Source: a bacterium (lineage in GTDB: Bacteria; Planctomycetota; UBA11346). Taken from it: a stretch of 46,003 nucleotides of DNA. The stretch is taken from NCBI GenBank assembly GCA_020047915.1, contig JAIFND010000114.1:1-46003 (forward strand). Reading direction: 5' to 3'. Within the stretch, counting starts at the first letter, position 1; every line of letters starts with the position of its first letter. Shown in pieces: positions 25,336 to 34,232 of the stretch. The notes under the pieces are model-generated. The model was not told the DNA's origin and did no database searches. It saw only the letters and a program-made list of their open reading frames with translations. The position numbers and the translations under genes were made by a program.

Positions 25336-26169
25336 ATGCACCTCACCTGGGCAGGCCGCGCCCGGCGCCATGAAGGCCACGAACTGGTCCGGCTGTCCTG
25401 CGCCTCGGGCGCGCTGCTGACGGCGCACGACCATGACTTCCCCGAGCTGTTCTGGGTCGAGCGCGGGGTCTGCAGCCATCTCGTGGGCGGATCACGTACC
25501 GACCTGCCAACCGGGTCGTTGGTCTTCATCCGGGCAACGGATGTCCATCAACTGCGCGCCGACGCCGGATCCTTCACCATCTGCAACATCACGCTGAATC
25601 CGGCCTGGGCTGCCGATCTCGAGGAACGCCACGGCCAAGCCTGGCGCTGGGCCTGGCCCCGACAAGGCGCTCCGCGCACCCTACGACTCGGTGCCCAGGA
25701 CCTGGCCCAACTCGGAGGCTGGTTCGAAGCGCTCTGGCCGCAGGCCCCCGATCGCCTCGCCACCGAGGGTTTCATCCTCGATGTGCTGCGCCTGGTGCTG
25801 CCACAACGGGGCACGATGCGCGATGCCGCACCGGTATGGTTGCGTACCACCCTGGCCGCGCTACGTGATCCGACAGTATGCGCCCAGGGTATACCCGGAC
25901 TGGTGCGTCGCGCCGGGGTCTCGCGCGAGCACCTGGCGCGCGCCTGCCGGCGCTATCGCCAGCGCTCGCCCGGCGAACTAGTCGCCGAGGCGCGTACCGA
26001 CCAGGCCTGCCGGCTGCTTCGCCACACCGACGACAGCATGATTGACATCGCGGACGCCTGCGGCTTCGGCAGTCCGGCACAGTTCTACCGCCGTTTCCAC
26101 GCTCGTTTCGGCAGGTCGCCGGCAGCCTGGCGGCGCAGCGAACGGAGGGATGCCGAACATCAGGGATGA
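25336..26169 (+). CDS. AraC-family transcriptional regulator with cupin sensor
   Basis: A 277-aa protein. The N-terminal cupin contains AHDHDFPELFWVERGV and SLVFIRATDVHQLRA. The C-terminal AraC domain comprises GIPGLVRRAGVSREHLARAC, YRQRSPGELVAEARTDQA, and the second helix-turn-helix SMIDIADACGFGSPAQFYRR followed by FHARFGRSPAAWRR. It is divergent from the epimerase-oxidoreductase pair with an 86-bp gap, so it most likely controls that pair and itself. I found no clear 21-bp direct repeat in the gap. Confidence 0.9.
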   Translation: MHLTWAGRARRHEGHELVRLSCASGALLTAHDHDFPELFWVERGVCSHLVGGSRTDLPTGSLVFIRATDVHQLRADAGSFTICNITLNPAWAADLEERHGQAWRWAWPRQGAPRTLRLGAQDLAQLGGWFEALWPQAPDRLATEGFILDVLRLVLPQRGTMRDAAPVWLRTTLAALRDPTVCAQGIPGLVRRAGVSREHLARACRRYRQRSPGELVAEARTDQACRLLRHTDDSMIDIADACGFGSPAQFYRRFHARFGRSPAAWRRSERRDAEHQG

Positions 26170-26183
26170 AATGCACCTGTCGC

Positions 26184-27029
26184 TCAGCCCTTCCGCTGGT
26201 CTGATAGATGGGGCGAACGGCCGAAATGACGGCGGTAGGCCCGCGACACATAGTAGCGGTCGCAGAAGCCGAGTTCGGCGGCGACCTGCGGCAGGGTCGC
26301 GCCCTGGGCCAGCCGACGTCGCGCCGCCTCCAGGCGGAGGCCGCGGACATAGCGGGCGAAGCTGGTGCCGAAGGCGGCCGGGAAGCGGTGGCTGAGGAAT
26401 GATGGCGAGCGCCCGACCGCCCGCGCCACGCCGGCGAGGCTGAGCTTGTCGCCAAGGTGGGCCTGGATGTGCCGGCGCGCAGCCTCGGCCCAGGGCAGTT
26501 GCGGCACGCGTAGCGCCGCATTCGCGGCGAGATGCTCGGTCAGCCACTTGAGCAGGTCGGCGAGATCGCGCAGCCGCACCGCGTCGGCCAGGGGCAGGCG
26601 CAGACGCAGCGCCTGGAAGCGCGCCGGGCGGTCGGCGGGCGGGTCGTCGCCAGGGCGCAACTGGCCGAACATGATGGCGCCGAGGTAGGCGCCGTCGCGT
26701 CCGTAGAGCGGGATGACGCCTTCGACCAGGCCGTCGTGGCAGCGGTAGATGCGGATCTGCCGGCCGCGCTTGGCCTCCTCGAGATGCCGGCGGTCGCAGG
26801 CAAGGCAGCGGGCGGCGAAGGCCGCATCGCGCCGACGGGTGGCGCAGTAGGCGCTGATCGGCTTGACCTCGAAGCCGTCGGCCTCGACCCCGTCGAGGTC
26901 GAAGAAGGTCACGCGCACATCGAAGAGGCGGCGCAGCAGGCCGAGCGCCGAGGCCAGCTCGGGGCTGGCCTGGCGCAGCAGACCGGGCGGGATCTCCGGA
27001 TGCTCTGGCATGCGTGCCGGATCATCCAT
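26184..27029 (-). CDS. PocR-domain AraC-family regulator
   Basis: About 281 aa. Residues ~15-165 match a PocR sensor: LLRRLFDVRVTFFDLDG, then PISAYCATRRRDAAFAARC, LACDRRHLEEAKRGR, IYRCHDGLVEGVIPLYGRD and GAIMFGQLRPGDDP, including the conserved cysteines. The C-terminal AraC HTH follows (DKLSLAGVARAVGRSPSFLS, then LPQVAAELGFCDRYYVSRAY and the RRHFGRSP motif). PocR domains bind small molecules; Salmonella PocR responds to 1,2-propanediol, an end product of fucose and rhamnose breakdown. It is divergent from the isomerase-aldolase-kinase operon with only 45 bp between starts. Met at 27035, 27029 or 27011 are all possible starts; none has a strong ribosome site. The 745-aa track entry is mostly antisense read-through. 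Confidence 0.85.
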   Translation of the reverse strand: MDDPARMPEHPEIPPGLLRQASPELASALGLLRRLFDVRVTFFDLDGVEADGFEVKPISAYCATRRRDAAFAARCLACDRRHLEEAKRGRQIRIYRCHDGLVEGVIPLYGRDGAYLGAIMFGQLRPGDDPPADRPARFQALRLRLPLADAVRLRDLADLLKWLTEHLAANAALRVPQLPWAEAARRHIQAHLGDKLSLAGVARAVGRSPSFLSHRFPAAFGTSFARYVRGLRLEAARRRLAQGATLPQVAAELGFCDRYYVSRAYRRHFGRSPHLSDQRKG

Positions 27030-27074
27030 GACCATGCCACGGCGTCCATCGCCGGGTTGCGCCGGAGCGCGAGC

Positions 27075-28508
27075 ATGGCCAGCATGACCCTCACCGATCC
27101 AGCCCCCGCCGCCTGCACCTTCGCCCTCTTCCTCGGCAATCGCGGCTTCTTCCCCTCCTCGTGCATCGCCGCCGCGCGCACCGAGCTGGTCGCCGCCCTG
27201 GCCGCCGGCGGCCATCGCGCCCTGATCGCACCCGAGGACGGCATGCGCCATGGCGCGGTCGAGACCGCCGCCGAGGGCCGGGCGTGGGCGCGCTGGTTCG
27301 CCGCGCACCGCCACGAGGTCGACGGCGTGATCCTGTGCCTGCCCAACTTCGGCGATGAGAACGGCGCAGTCGCGGCGATGCAGGACGCCGGCGTGCCGAT
27401 CCTGGTCCACGCCTATCCCGACGAGCTGACGCAGATGGCCCCGGCCACGCGCCGCGACGCCTTCTGCGGCAAGATGAGCGTGATGGACGTCTTCCGCCAG
27501 GTCGGCATCCGCTTCACCGCCCTGAAGCCGCATGTGGTGCATCCGGCCAGCGCCGCCTTCCAGGCCAACCTCGCGCACTTCGCCGCCGTCTGCCGGGTGG
27601 TGAAGGGCCTGCGCCGCTGCACCATCGGGGCGATCGGCGCACGGACCACCGCCTTCAAGACCGTCCGCGTGGACGAGGTGGCCCTGCAGTCGGTCGGCGT
27701 GACGGTCGAGGCGACCGACCTCGCCGATGTCATGGCCCGCGTCCGCGCCCTGGCCGACCAGGACGGCGATGTCCTGGCCAAGGCGGAACGCCTGCGCGGC
27801 TACACCGACTTCACCCAGGTCCCGGGCAGACCCTTCCTCGCCCTGTGCAAGCTGGGCGTGGCCCTGGACCAGATCTCCCAGGAGCTGGGCTGCGATGCCA
27901 TCGCCCTGCGCTGCTGGATCGAACTGCAGAAGGAGCTGGGCATCTCGCCCTGCGTCCTGCTCTCCGAACTCAACGATCGCGGCCTGCCCGCGGCCTGCGA
28001 GGTCGATGTCGGCAACGCCGTGGTCATGCGCGCGCTCAAGGCCGCGACCGGCGGGCAGACCACCCTGCTCGACTGGAACAACAACTACGGCGACGATCCC
28101 GACCGGGTGATCCTGTTCCACTGCGGCCCTGTGCCGCAGGGCCTGATGCTGGGCCGCGGCACGGTGACCGACCATGTGCTGCTGCAGCCGGTGCTGGGCG
28201 AGGGCTGCAGCTACGGCTGCAACACCGGACGGATCCGGCCTTTCGACTTCACCTACGGCGGCCTGGTCACCGATCGCGGCCGGGTCGAGGTCTATCTGGG
28301 CGAGGGTGCCTTCACCGCCGATCCGGTGCCGGCCGACTTCTTCGGCTGCGCCGGGGTGGCGCGCATCCCCGATCTGCAGGAGGTCCTGCTGACCATCGCC
28401 CGCCAAGGGCACCGCCACCATGTCGCCCTCGCCCCGGGCCGTGCGCGCGACGCCATGGTCGAGGCGATGGGCGGCTACCTCGGCTACAGCGTGACGAGGT
28501 TCGCATGA
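27075..28508 (+). CDS. L-fucose/L-arabinose isomerase-family protein
   Basis: A 477-aa protein, first gene of a five-gene operon. Start ATG 27075 has CCGGAG nine bases upstream. FALFLGNRGFFPSSCIAAAR is the first Rossmann-like segment, VDGVILCLPNFGDENGA follows, and GAIGARTTAFKTVRVDE and CDAIALRCWIELQKELG are typical of the fucose-isomerase-like superfamily. In the C-terminal half CEVDVGNAVVMRAL and DWNNNYGDDPDRVILFHCG match the metal and substrate region of these isomerases. It would convert an aldose to a ketose, but fold similarity does not give the sugar. Its stop overlaps the aldolase ATG (ATGA). The 658-aa track entry includes antisense sequence of the PocR gene. Confidence 0.82.
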   Translation: MASMTLTDPAPAACTFALFLGNRGFFPSSCIAAARTELVAALAAGGHRALIAPEDGMRHGAVETAAEGRAWARWFAAHRHEVDGVILCLPNFGDENGAVAAMQDAGVPILVHAYPDELTQMAPATRRDAFCGKMSVMDVFRQVGIRFTALKPHVVHPASAAFQANLAHFAAVCRVVKGLRRCTIGAIGARTTAFKTVRVDEVALQSVGVTVEATDLADVMARVRALADQDGDVLAKAERLRGYTDFTQVPGRPFLALCKLGVALDQISQELGCDAIALRCWIELQKELGISPCVLLSELNDRGLPAACEVDVGNAVVMRALKAATGGQTTLLDWNNNYGDDPDRVILFHCGPVPQGLMLGRGTVTDHVLLQPVLGEGCSYGCNTGRIRPFDFTYGGLVTDRGRVEVYLGEGAFTADPVPADFFGCAGVARIPDLQEVLLTIARQGHRHHVALAPGRARDAMVEAMGGYLGYSVTRFA

Positions 28509-29530
28509 GCCTGGTGACCGGCCGTAGCCCCGTCCTGCGCCAGTATGCCGAGGCCGCGGCCAGAGGCTGGACGCTGCCCTGCTTCGGCACCGAGAACCTG
28601 ACCACCAGCGAGGCCTGCCTGGCGGCGGCCCAGGACCTGGCCGAGCGTCGCGGCTGGCCGCGCATCCCGCTGATCCTCGCCCTGACCATCACCTACGCGC
28701 ACCGGCCGCAGGCCGTGCTCTACACCCACAGCCGGGCCTGGGACACCGGTCTGCGCCTGGCGCTCGCCGACATCCAGGTACTGACCCGGCCAGACGGCCC
28801 CTATCCGCGCGTCGACTGCATGCTGCACCTCGACCATGCCCAGCACGACAGCGATCACGTCCTGCTCGAGGACTGGGACCTGTCGGCGTTCAGCTCGGTG
28901 ATGTACGACGCCTCGACCCTGCCGCTGGCCGGGAACATCGCTGCCACGACGCGCTTCGTCGAGCGGCGCGGCGGCGAACTGGTGATCGAGGGCGCCTGCG
29001 ACGAGATCGTCGATGCCGGCGGAACCGAGGACTCGCCGCTGTCGAGCGTGGCCCAGGCCGAGGCCTTCGCCGCCACCGGCGTCGATCTGATGGTCGCCAA
29101 CCTCGGCACCGAGCACCGCGCCAGCGCCGCCAGCCTGCGCTACCGCGGCGAACTCGCCCGCCAGATCAGTGCGGCGGTCGGCCGCCGCCTGGTGCTGCAC
29201 GGGGCCAGTTCGGTCGGCGCCGAGCAGGTCGCCGGCCTGTTCGCCGACGGCGTGGTGAAGTGCAACCTGTGGACGGCGCTCGAGCGCGACACCAGCCCGG
29301 CACTGCTGACCGAGCTGGTGCGCCGCTCCGGCCGTGCGGCCGGGACGGCGACCGCCCGCCGCCTGCAGGCCGAGGGCCTGCTCGGCCCGGCCAGCGCGGT
29401 GGACGAGGCGGCCGCGCTCGCCCACTGCACCACCGCGGCGCGTCAGGAGATCGTCTTCACCGGGATGAAGGCGATCGCGACGCGCTACCTCGAGCAATGG
29501 TACCGGGCCAGCGAGCAGAAAGCCGCATGA
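28505..29530 (+). CDS. Class II (fructose/tagatose-bisphosphate-type) aldolase family protein
   Basis: A 341-aa protein. Zinc-ligand positions of class II aldolases can be followed: MLHLDHAQHDSDHVLLED, GELVIEGACDEIVD, MVANLGTEHRASAAS and VLHGASSVGAEQV, then VKCNLWTALERD in the phosphate-binding region where relatives have KxNxxT. It would cleave a phosphorylated ketose to two short products. Both ends overlap neighbours (ATGA at start and at stop), so it is translated with the isomerase and the kinase. In ordinary fucose or rhamnose catabolism the aldolase belongs to another (FucA/AraD) family, so this combination suggests a different sugar or a variant pathway. Confidence 0.85.
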   Translation: MSLVTGRSPVLRQYAEAAARGWTLPCFGTENLTTSEACLAAAQDLAERRGWPRIPLILALTITYAHRPQAVLYTHSRAWDTGLRLALADIQVLTRPDGPYPRVDCMLHLDHAQHDSDHVLLEDWDLSAFSSVMYDASTLPLAGNIAATTRFVERRGGELVIEGACDEIVDAGGTEDSPLSSVAQAEAFAATGVDLMVANLGTEHRASAASLRYRGELARQISAAVGRRLVLHGASSVGAEQVAGLFADGVVKCNLWTALERDTSPALLTELVRRSGRAAGTATARRLQAEGLLGPASAVDEAAALAHCTTAARQEIVFTGMKAIATRYLEQWYRASEQKAA

Positions 29531-31005
29531 GCTCGATCGGCCTGGACATCGGCACCAGCGGCGCCAAGGCCCTGCTGGTCGACCCCGAGGGCCGCGTGCT
29601 GGCGCGCGCCGCCCGCCCCTACGTCATCACCTCGCCCGAACCCGGCGCTGCCGAATTGGATGCGCGCACCGTGCTCGCCGCCGCCGAGGCAGTGGTGGCC
29701 GAGGTGGCGATGGCGGCGCCAGGCACGGCGCGGGCCGTCGGCGTCAGCTGCCAGGGCGAGGCGGTGGTACCGGTCGACCGCGCTGGCGAGCCGCTCGCTC
29801 CGCTGCTGGTCTCCAGCGACAGCCGTCCGGCCGCGGTCATCGCCGCCGTGCTGGCCGAGGTGCCGGCCGAACGCATCTACGAGCGCACCGGCCACACCCC
29901 GGCCGCCTTGTTCACCCTATTCAAGCTGCGCTGGCTGGCCGAGCGCCAGCCGCAGCTGCACGCCCGCGCCCACCGCTTCCACTGCGTCGAGGACCTGCTG
30001 CACCGGCGTTGGGGCCTGGAACCGGCGATGGGCCTGCCGCTGGCCGGACGCACCCTGCTGTGCGATGTGCGTCGGCAGGCCTGGGATGCCGAACTGTGCC
30101 GGGCCGCCCGCGTCGATCCGGCGCAGCTCGCCCGTCCGCTGCCCAGCGGTGCGGTGGTCGGAGCCCTGCCCACGGCGCTGACGGCGCGCCTGGGCCTGGC
30201 CGCCGGCTGTGTGGTGGTCGCGGGCGGCCACGACCAGTGCTGCGCCGCCCTTGGGGCCGGGGCGGTGCTGCCCGGCCAGGCGGTCTATGGCTGCGGCACG
30301 GTCGAATGCATCACCCCGACCTTCGCCGCGCCGGTGCTCAGCGATCGGCTGCGCCTCGCCAACCTGTGCACCTACGCCGCCGCGATCCCGGGGCGCTGGG
30401 CCTCGGTCGCCTACAGCCTCACCGGCGGCAACGCCCTGGGCTGGTTCCGCAGCGTCAGCGGCGGCGCTGACTACGCGACCCTGCTCGGCGAAATCGCGGA
30501 AGCCCCCTCGCCGGTGCTCGCGCTGCCCTATCTGACGCCCAGCGGCACGCCGTGGTTCGATGCGCGCACACCCGGCGCCCTCACCGGCCTGCGCCTCGAC
30601 ACCACGCGCGGGCAGCTGCTGCAGGGGCTGCTGGAGGGCGTCGCCTACGAGATGCGGCTCAACCTGCATCTCCTCGGCGAGTCGGGGCTGGCGGTGGACA
30701 GCCTGCGTGCGACCGGCGGCGGCGCGCGCGACCGGCGGCTGTGCCAGTTGAAGGCCGACGCCATCGACCGGCCCCTGGCGTTGCTGGCCGAACCCGAGGC
30801 CGGTTGCCTGGGCATGGCAGCGGCCGGCTGGGCAGCGGTGTGCGGCGGCGATCCGGCCGCCCTGGCGGGATCCTATGCCCGCGTCACCGACCTGATCGAA
30901 CCGCGTCCGGCCCATCGCCAGGCCCATGCCGAACGCTTCGCCGCCTATCGCGCCCTGCATCGCGCCCTGTCGCATCTGGCGGATGCCCAACCTTCTGCAG
31001 GATGA
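29527..31005 (+). CDS. FGGY-family carbohydrate kinase
   Basis: A 492-aa kinase starting MSSIGLDIGTSGAKALLVD, the phosphate-1 motif of the sugar kinase fold. VGVSCQGEAVVPVDRAGEP, VVVAGGHDQCCAALGAG with the candidate catalytic Asp, and LRATGGGARDRRLCQLKADA with the C-terminal FGGY signature follow in order. The closest general type is xylulokinase-like; the true substrate should be the ketose made by the upstream isomerase. The start overlaps the aldolase stop (ATGA), and the next gene begins four bases after its stop. Confidence 0.92.
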   Translation: MSSIGLDIGTSGAKALLVDPEGRVLARAARPYVITSPEPGAAELDARTVLAAAEAVVAEVAMAAPGTARAVGVSCQGEAVVPVDRAGEPLAPLLVSSDSRPAAVIAAVLAEVPAERIYERTGHTPAALFTLFKLRWLAERQPQLHARAHRFHCVEDLLHRRWGLEPAMGLPLAGRTLLCDVRRQAWDAELCRAARVDPAQLARPLPSGAVVGALPTALTARLGLAAGCVVVAGGHDQCCAALGAGAVLPGQAVYGCGTVECITPTFAAPVLSDRLRLANLCTYAAAIPGRWASVAYSLTGGNALGWFRSVSGGADYATLLGEIAEAPSPVLALPYLTPSGTPWFDARTPGALTGLRLDTTRGQLLQGLLEGVAYEMRLNLHLLGESGLAVDSLRATGGGARDRRLCQLKADAIDRPLALLAEPEAGCLGMAAAGWAAVCGGDPAALAGSYARVTDLIEPRPAHRQAHAERFAAYRALHRALSHLADAQPSAG

Positions 31006-31009
31006 GGCC

Positions 31010-33052
31010 ATGCCCGCCACCATCACCGAACAACAACTGCTGATCGACGGCCACGTCATCCTCGAGCAGCTGCCGCCCGAAGTGACCGTGGTGGCCGACC
31101 CGACCGCGACCGGCGTCTTCCTGCGCGTGCATCCGTGGACCGCGCGCGACCGCCTGGGTCCGGCCGGCGAGAGCGCCGTGCCGGCGACCGGCAGCCGCAT
31201 GGACTGGCGCCTGGGCCGACCGGTGGCGATGGCGCGCTGGCTGGCCTGCGCGCGCACCTCGCCGTTCTGGATGGAGCCGCGCGTCGGCGTGGCGTGTGGT
31301 GCCATCCCGCGCGAGACTCAGAGCCTGCTGTTCCAGCGCAGCGACGGCCGCCATGTGCTGGTCATCCCGCTGCTCGACGATCCGCTGCGCTTCTCCCTGC
31401 ACGGCACCGCCGCAGGCCTGGCGCTGGTGGGCGAAAGCAACGACGCGTTCACCCCGGGCAGCGCCGGCATCGGCGCCTTCGTCGCGATCGGCGACGACCC
31501 CTACGTCCTGCATGAGCGCGCTGCGGCGGCGGTGGCCAGGCACCTCCCCGGCTGCCGCCTGCGCCGCGACAAGCCGCTGCCCGACTTCATCGACTGGTTC
31601 GGCTGGTGCACCTGGGACGCCTTCTACCAGGAGGTCGATCCGGCCGGGGTCCGCGCCGGCCTCGACAGCCTGCGCGCGGCCGGCGTGCCGCCGCGTCTGC
31701 TCATCATCGACGATGGCTGGCTGAGCTCAGCGCGCATGCCTGGCGGCGGGCATCAGTTGACCGCCTTCGCGCCGAACGGGAAGTTTGCCGGCACCTTCGC
31801 ACCGGTGACGCGTATGGCCAAGGAGGAGTTCGGCGTGCGCTGCGTGCTCGCCTGGCATGCCCTGCTCGGCTCGTGGGGTGGCACCTCGCCGCGCCACCTG
31901 GCCGGACATGGGATGCACGAAGTGGCCAAATGCTACGGCGCCGAGGTGCTCGGCCACAGCGGCCAGGCCAACCATACCTGGGGCGCGGCGATCGGCCTGC
32001 CGTCGGCCGCCGGGGCTGCGTCCTACTACGACACCTGGCACCGCCTGCTCGCCGGCCAGGGCATCGACGGCGTGAAGGTCGATGTGCAGGGCCTGCTCGA
32101 GTCCTGCGCCACCGGCACCGGCGGCCGGGTCGGCCTGATCGCTACCTTCCGCGCCGCCCTCGAAGCCTCGGTGGCCCGCCATTTCCACGGCCGGCTGCTC
32201 AACTGCATGAGCCATGGCAGCGAGACCTGGTACCTCTCGCCGGGCTCGAACCTGACCCGCTTCTCCGGCGACTTCTATCCCGAGAACCCCGAGACCCACG
32301 GCCCGCACCTGTGGACCAACGCCGCCCTCGGCCTGTGGTTTGGCGAGTTTCAGCACGCCGACTGGGACATGTTCCATTCCCAGCACCCGCAGGCTGCCCT
32401 GCATGCGGCGGCGCGCGCCATCTCCGGCGGTCCGGTCTATGTCTCGGACAAGCCGGGACGCCACGACCCGGCCGTGCTGCGCCGTCTGGTGCTCAGCGAC
32501 GGCAGCGTGGCTCGGTGCACCGCGCCGGCCCGCCTCGGACCCGCGTCGCTCTATGCCGATCCACTGGCCGAGGCGGTCCCGCTAACGGTGTGGAACAGCA
32601 ACCCCTGCAACGCCGTGCTCGGCGTGTTCCATGTCCGCCGCACTGGCACCCCCCTGCGCACCTCGGTCACCCAGGACGATGTGCCCGGCTGCCAGGGCGA
32701 GCACATCCTGTACCACGACGGCCGTCTGGTGCGCGACGCTGCCCTCGATCTCCACCTCGAGCCCCTTGGTCACGCGATCGTCACCGTCGCTCCGGTCCGC
32801 GCCGGCCTGGCCCTGATCGGCCTGCAGCACCTCTTCAATCCCGGTGCCGCCATCACCGCCTGCCGCGATGATGGCGCGACCGCCGACGTCAGCCTGCGCG
32901 ACGGCGGCGAATTGCTGGTCTGGTGCACCCGTCGCCCGAGCAGCGTGGACGGCGCCGACGGTCCGCTCGCGCACGCCTGGCATGCCGACTCGGGACTGCT
33001 GTCCATCACATTGCCAAGCGGTGCGCCAACCGCCTGCCGCATCCGCCGCTGA
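31010..33052 (+). CDS. Raffinose-synthase/Sip1-type GH36 alpha-galactosidase-like enzyme
   Basis: A 680-aa protein. The hallmark FGWCTWDAFYQEV (about residue 199) and LLIIDDGWLS are those of the raffinose synthase/seed imbibition family (PF05691). DGVKVDVQGLLES carries the likely nucleophile Asp358, and LTRFSGDFYPENPETHG the likely acid/base Asp421. SGGPVYVSDKPGRHD is another family block. A C-terminal beta domain ends the protein. No signal peptide is present, so it would act on an imported alpha-galactoside or related compound, releasing the sugar for the isomerase-kinase-aldolase route. ATG 31010 has AGGA seven bases upstream and lies four bases after the kinase stop; the ORF-track extension overlaps the kinase gene. 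Confidence 0.9.
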   Translation: MPATITEQQLLIDGHVILEQLPPEVTVVADPTATGVFLRVHPWTARDRLGPAGESAVPATGSRMDWRLGRPVAMARWLACARTSPFWMEPRVGVACGAIPRETQSLLFQRSDGRHVLVIPLLDDPLRFSLHGTAAGLALVGESNDAFTPGSAGIGAFVAIGDDPYVLHERAAAAVARHLPGCRLRRDKPLPDFIDWFGWCTWDAFYQEVDPAGVRAGLDSLRAAGVPPRLLIIDDGWLSSARMPGGGHQLTAFAPNGKFAGTFAPVTRMAKEEFGVRCVLAWHALLGSWGGTSPRHLAGHGMHEVAKCYGAEVLGHSGQANHTWGAAIGLPSAAGAASYYDTWHRLLAGQGIDGVKVDVQGLLESCATGTGGRVGLIATFRAALEASVARHFHGRLLNCMSHGSETWYLSPGSNLTRFSGDFYPENPETHGPHLWTNAALGLWFGEFQHADWDMFHSQHPQAALHAAARAISGGPVYVSDKPGRHDPAVLRRLVLSDGSVARCTAPARLGPASLYADPLAEAVPLTVWNSNPCNAVLGVFHVRRTGTPLRTSVTQDDVPGCQGEHILYHDGRLVRDAALDLHLEPLGHAIVTVAPVRAGLALIGLQHLFNPGAAITACRDDGATADVSLRDGGELLVWCTRRPSSVDGADGPLAHAWHADSGLLSITLPSGAPTACRIRR

Positions 33053-33078
33053 CCACTGTACCCCGCTGGAATCCCACC

Positions 33079-34080
33079 ATGCCCGCGCACATCACGCCCT
33101 GCACCTGGCGCAACCTGCCCGCCCTGCGCCTCACCGGCGACCGTCTCGAGGTCGTCCTCACCCTGGTCGGCGGACAGCTCGCCAGCCTGCGCCGCCGTGG
33201 CGAGGAGCTCGACCCGATGTGGCAGCCGGCCTGGACCGGCCTGGATCCCACGGCTCTGTCGGCGACGCAGATCGCGACCTTCGCTGGACCTGCGGCGGCT
33301 CCGCTGCTGGCCAGCATCGTCGGCTCGAACCTGTGCTGCGACCGCTTCGGCGCCCCACCACCCGGTGAGGACAAGCCGGTGCATGGCGAAATCTGCCGTA
33401 CCCGTCTGCAGCAGGTCGCGGATGCCGGTGCCGAGGTCGCCATCGAAGGCCGCCTGGCGTTGGCCGGCCTCATCGTGCGCCGGGCGGTCAGCCTGGATGG
33501 GGACGCCTGCATCCTCACCACCACGGTGCGCCACGACGGCGCTGCGGTGCGCGACATCGAATGGTGCGAACACACCAACCTGGGCGGGCGCTTCCTCGAC
33601 ACGGTCGATTTCGCGGCCCCGCTCGACCGCGTGGTGGTGACCAGCCACCGCGATGACGGCGAACGTTTTGCCGCCGATCCGGTCGGACTCGACATCGATC
33701 CCGCCGCCGCGCTGCGCTTCCCGCGTCCTGACGAGGCGCCGTGCGGCGATGTGCTGACCGGCCGGATCGCCACCGGACCGGCCGAGGCGGCCTGGACAGC
33801 GGTCAACCGGACCCTCGGCCGGCGCTTCACCTGCGTGTTCCAGCGCGCGGACTGGCCGTGGCTGGCGTTGTGGACCCAGCACCGCAGCCGTCGCGCCTCG
33901 CCATGGAACGGCCTTGAGCGGGTGCGCGGCATGGAGTTGTCCACCAAACCGATCCCCGAAGCCGTGGTCCCGCCCGAACGGCGCGGCGCCTGGCTGGGTC
34001 GCCCAACCACCTGCCTGATCCCACCCGGCCCGGGCCTGAGCAAGCGCCTGGTGTTCCGCTGGGAGGATCTCTCGGGATAG
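33079..34080 (+). CDS. Aldose 1-epimerase/mutarotase-fold protein
   Basis: A 333-aa protein starting MPAHITPCTWRNLPALRLTG. It has the beta-sandwich pattern of galactose mutarotase-like proteins: LEVVLTLVGGQLASLRRRGE at the start of the fold, ASIVGSNLCCDRFG, DKPVHGEICRTR with a candidate active-site His, and IEWCEHTNLGGRFLDTVDF. It may interconvert sugar anomers released by the GH36 enzyme; no direct evidence of activity is visible. It is the last gene of the operon, 26 bp after the GH36 gene, and is followed by a T-run. The start is supported by the conserved fold more than by the weak ribosome site. Confidence 0.75.
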   Translation: MPAHITPCTWRNLPALRLTGDRLEVVLTLVGGQLASLRRRGEELDPMWQPAWTGLDPTALSATQIATFAGPAAAPLLASIVGSNLCCDRFGAPPPGEDKPVHGEICRTRLQQVADAGAEVAIEGRLALAGLIVRRAVSLDGDACILTTTVRHDGAAVRDIEWCEHTNLGGRFLDTVDFAAPLDRVVVTSHRDDGERFAADPVGLDIDPAAALRFPRPDEAPCGDVLTGRIATGPAEAAWTAVNRTLGRRFTCVFQRADWPWLALWTQHRSRRASPWNGLERVRGMELSTKPIPEAVVPPERRGAWLGRPTTCLIPPGPGLSKRLVFRWEDLSG

Positions 34081-34090
34081 CGTTGCGGCC

Positions 34091-34147
34091 CGGCGAAGCC
34101 GCACACGAGGTCTTTCGGCCACGGGGCTTCGGCGCAGCCGGTTTTTT
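34091..34147 (+). terminator. Possible terminator after the sugar operon
   Basis: CGGCGAAGCCG and GGGCTTCGGCG can pair over most of their length, the region contains a C-TTCG-G tetraloop, and a run of six T lies at 34142-34147. The stem and T-run are separated by several bases, so the fit is imperfect. It is in the right place, between the operon end and the kinase gene. Confidence 0.35.
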
Positions 34148-34192
34148 CAGTACGCAGGGACAGGAATCCCGCTAGTGTCGTCAGGCAGGGGC

Positions 34193-34204
34193 TGGAGATC
34201 TCCA
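34193..34204. promoter_or_regulatory. Perfect 12-bp palindrome before the histidine kinase
   Basis: TGGAGATCTCCA lies 28 bp before the ATG at 34233, in the only promoter-sized gap (152 bp) upstream of this gene. It could be an operator. The ribosome site CTGGAGG is separate and closer to the start. Confidence 0.25.
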
Positions 34205-34232
34205 CCGGATCTGCCGCCTCTGGAGGCATCAG

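Noticed and set aside
27075-31005. Sulfoquinovose degradation operon
   Set aside because: A fucose-isomerase-like protein with a class II aldolase can occur there, but those routes use a PFK-type kinase. The FGGY kinase and the absence of sulfo-specific enzymes argue against it.
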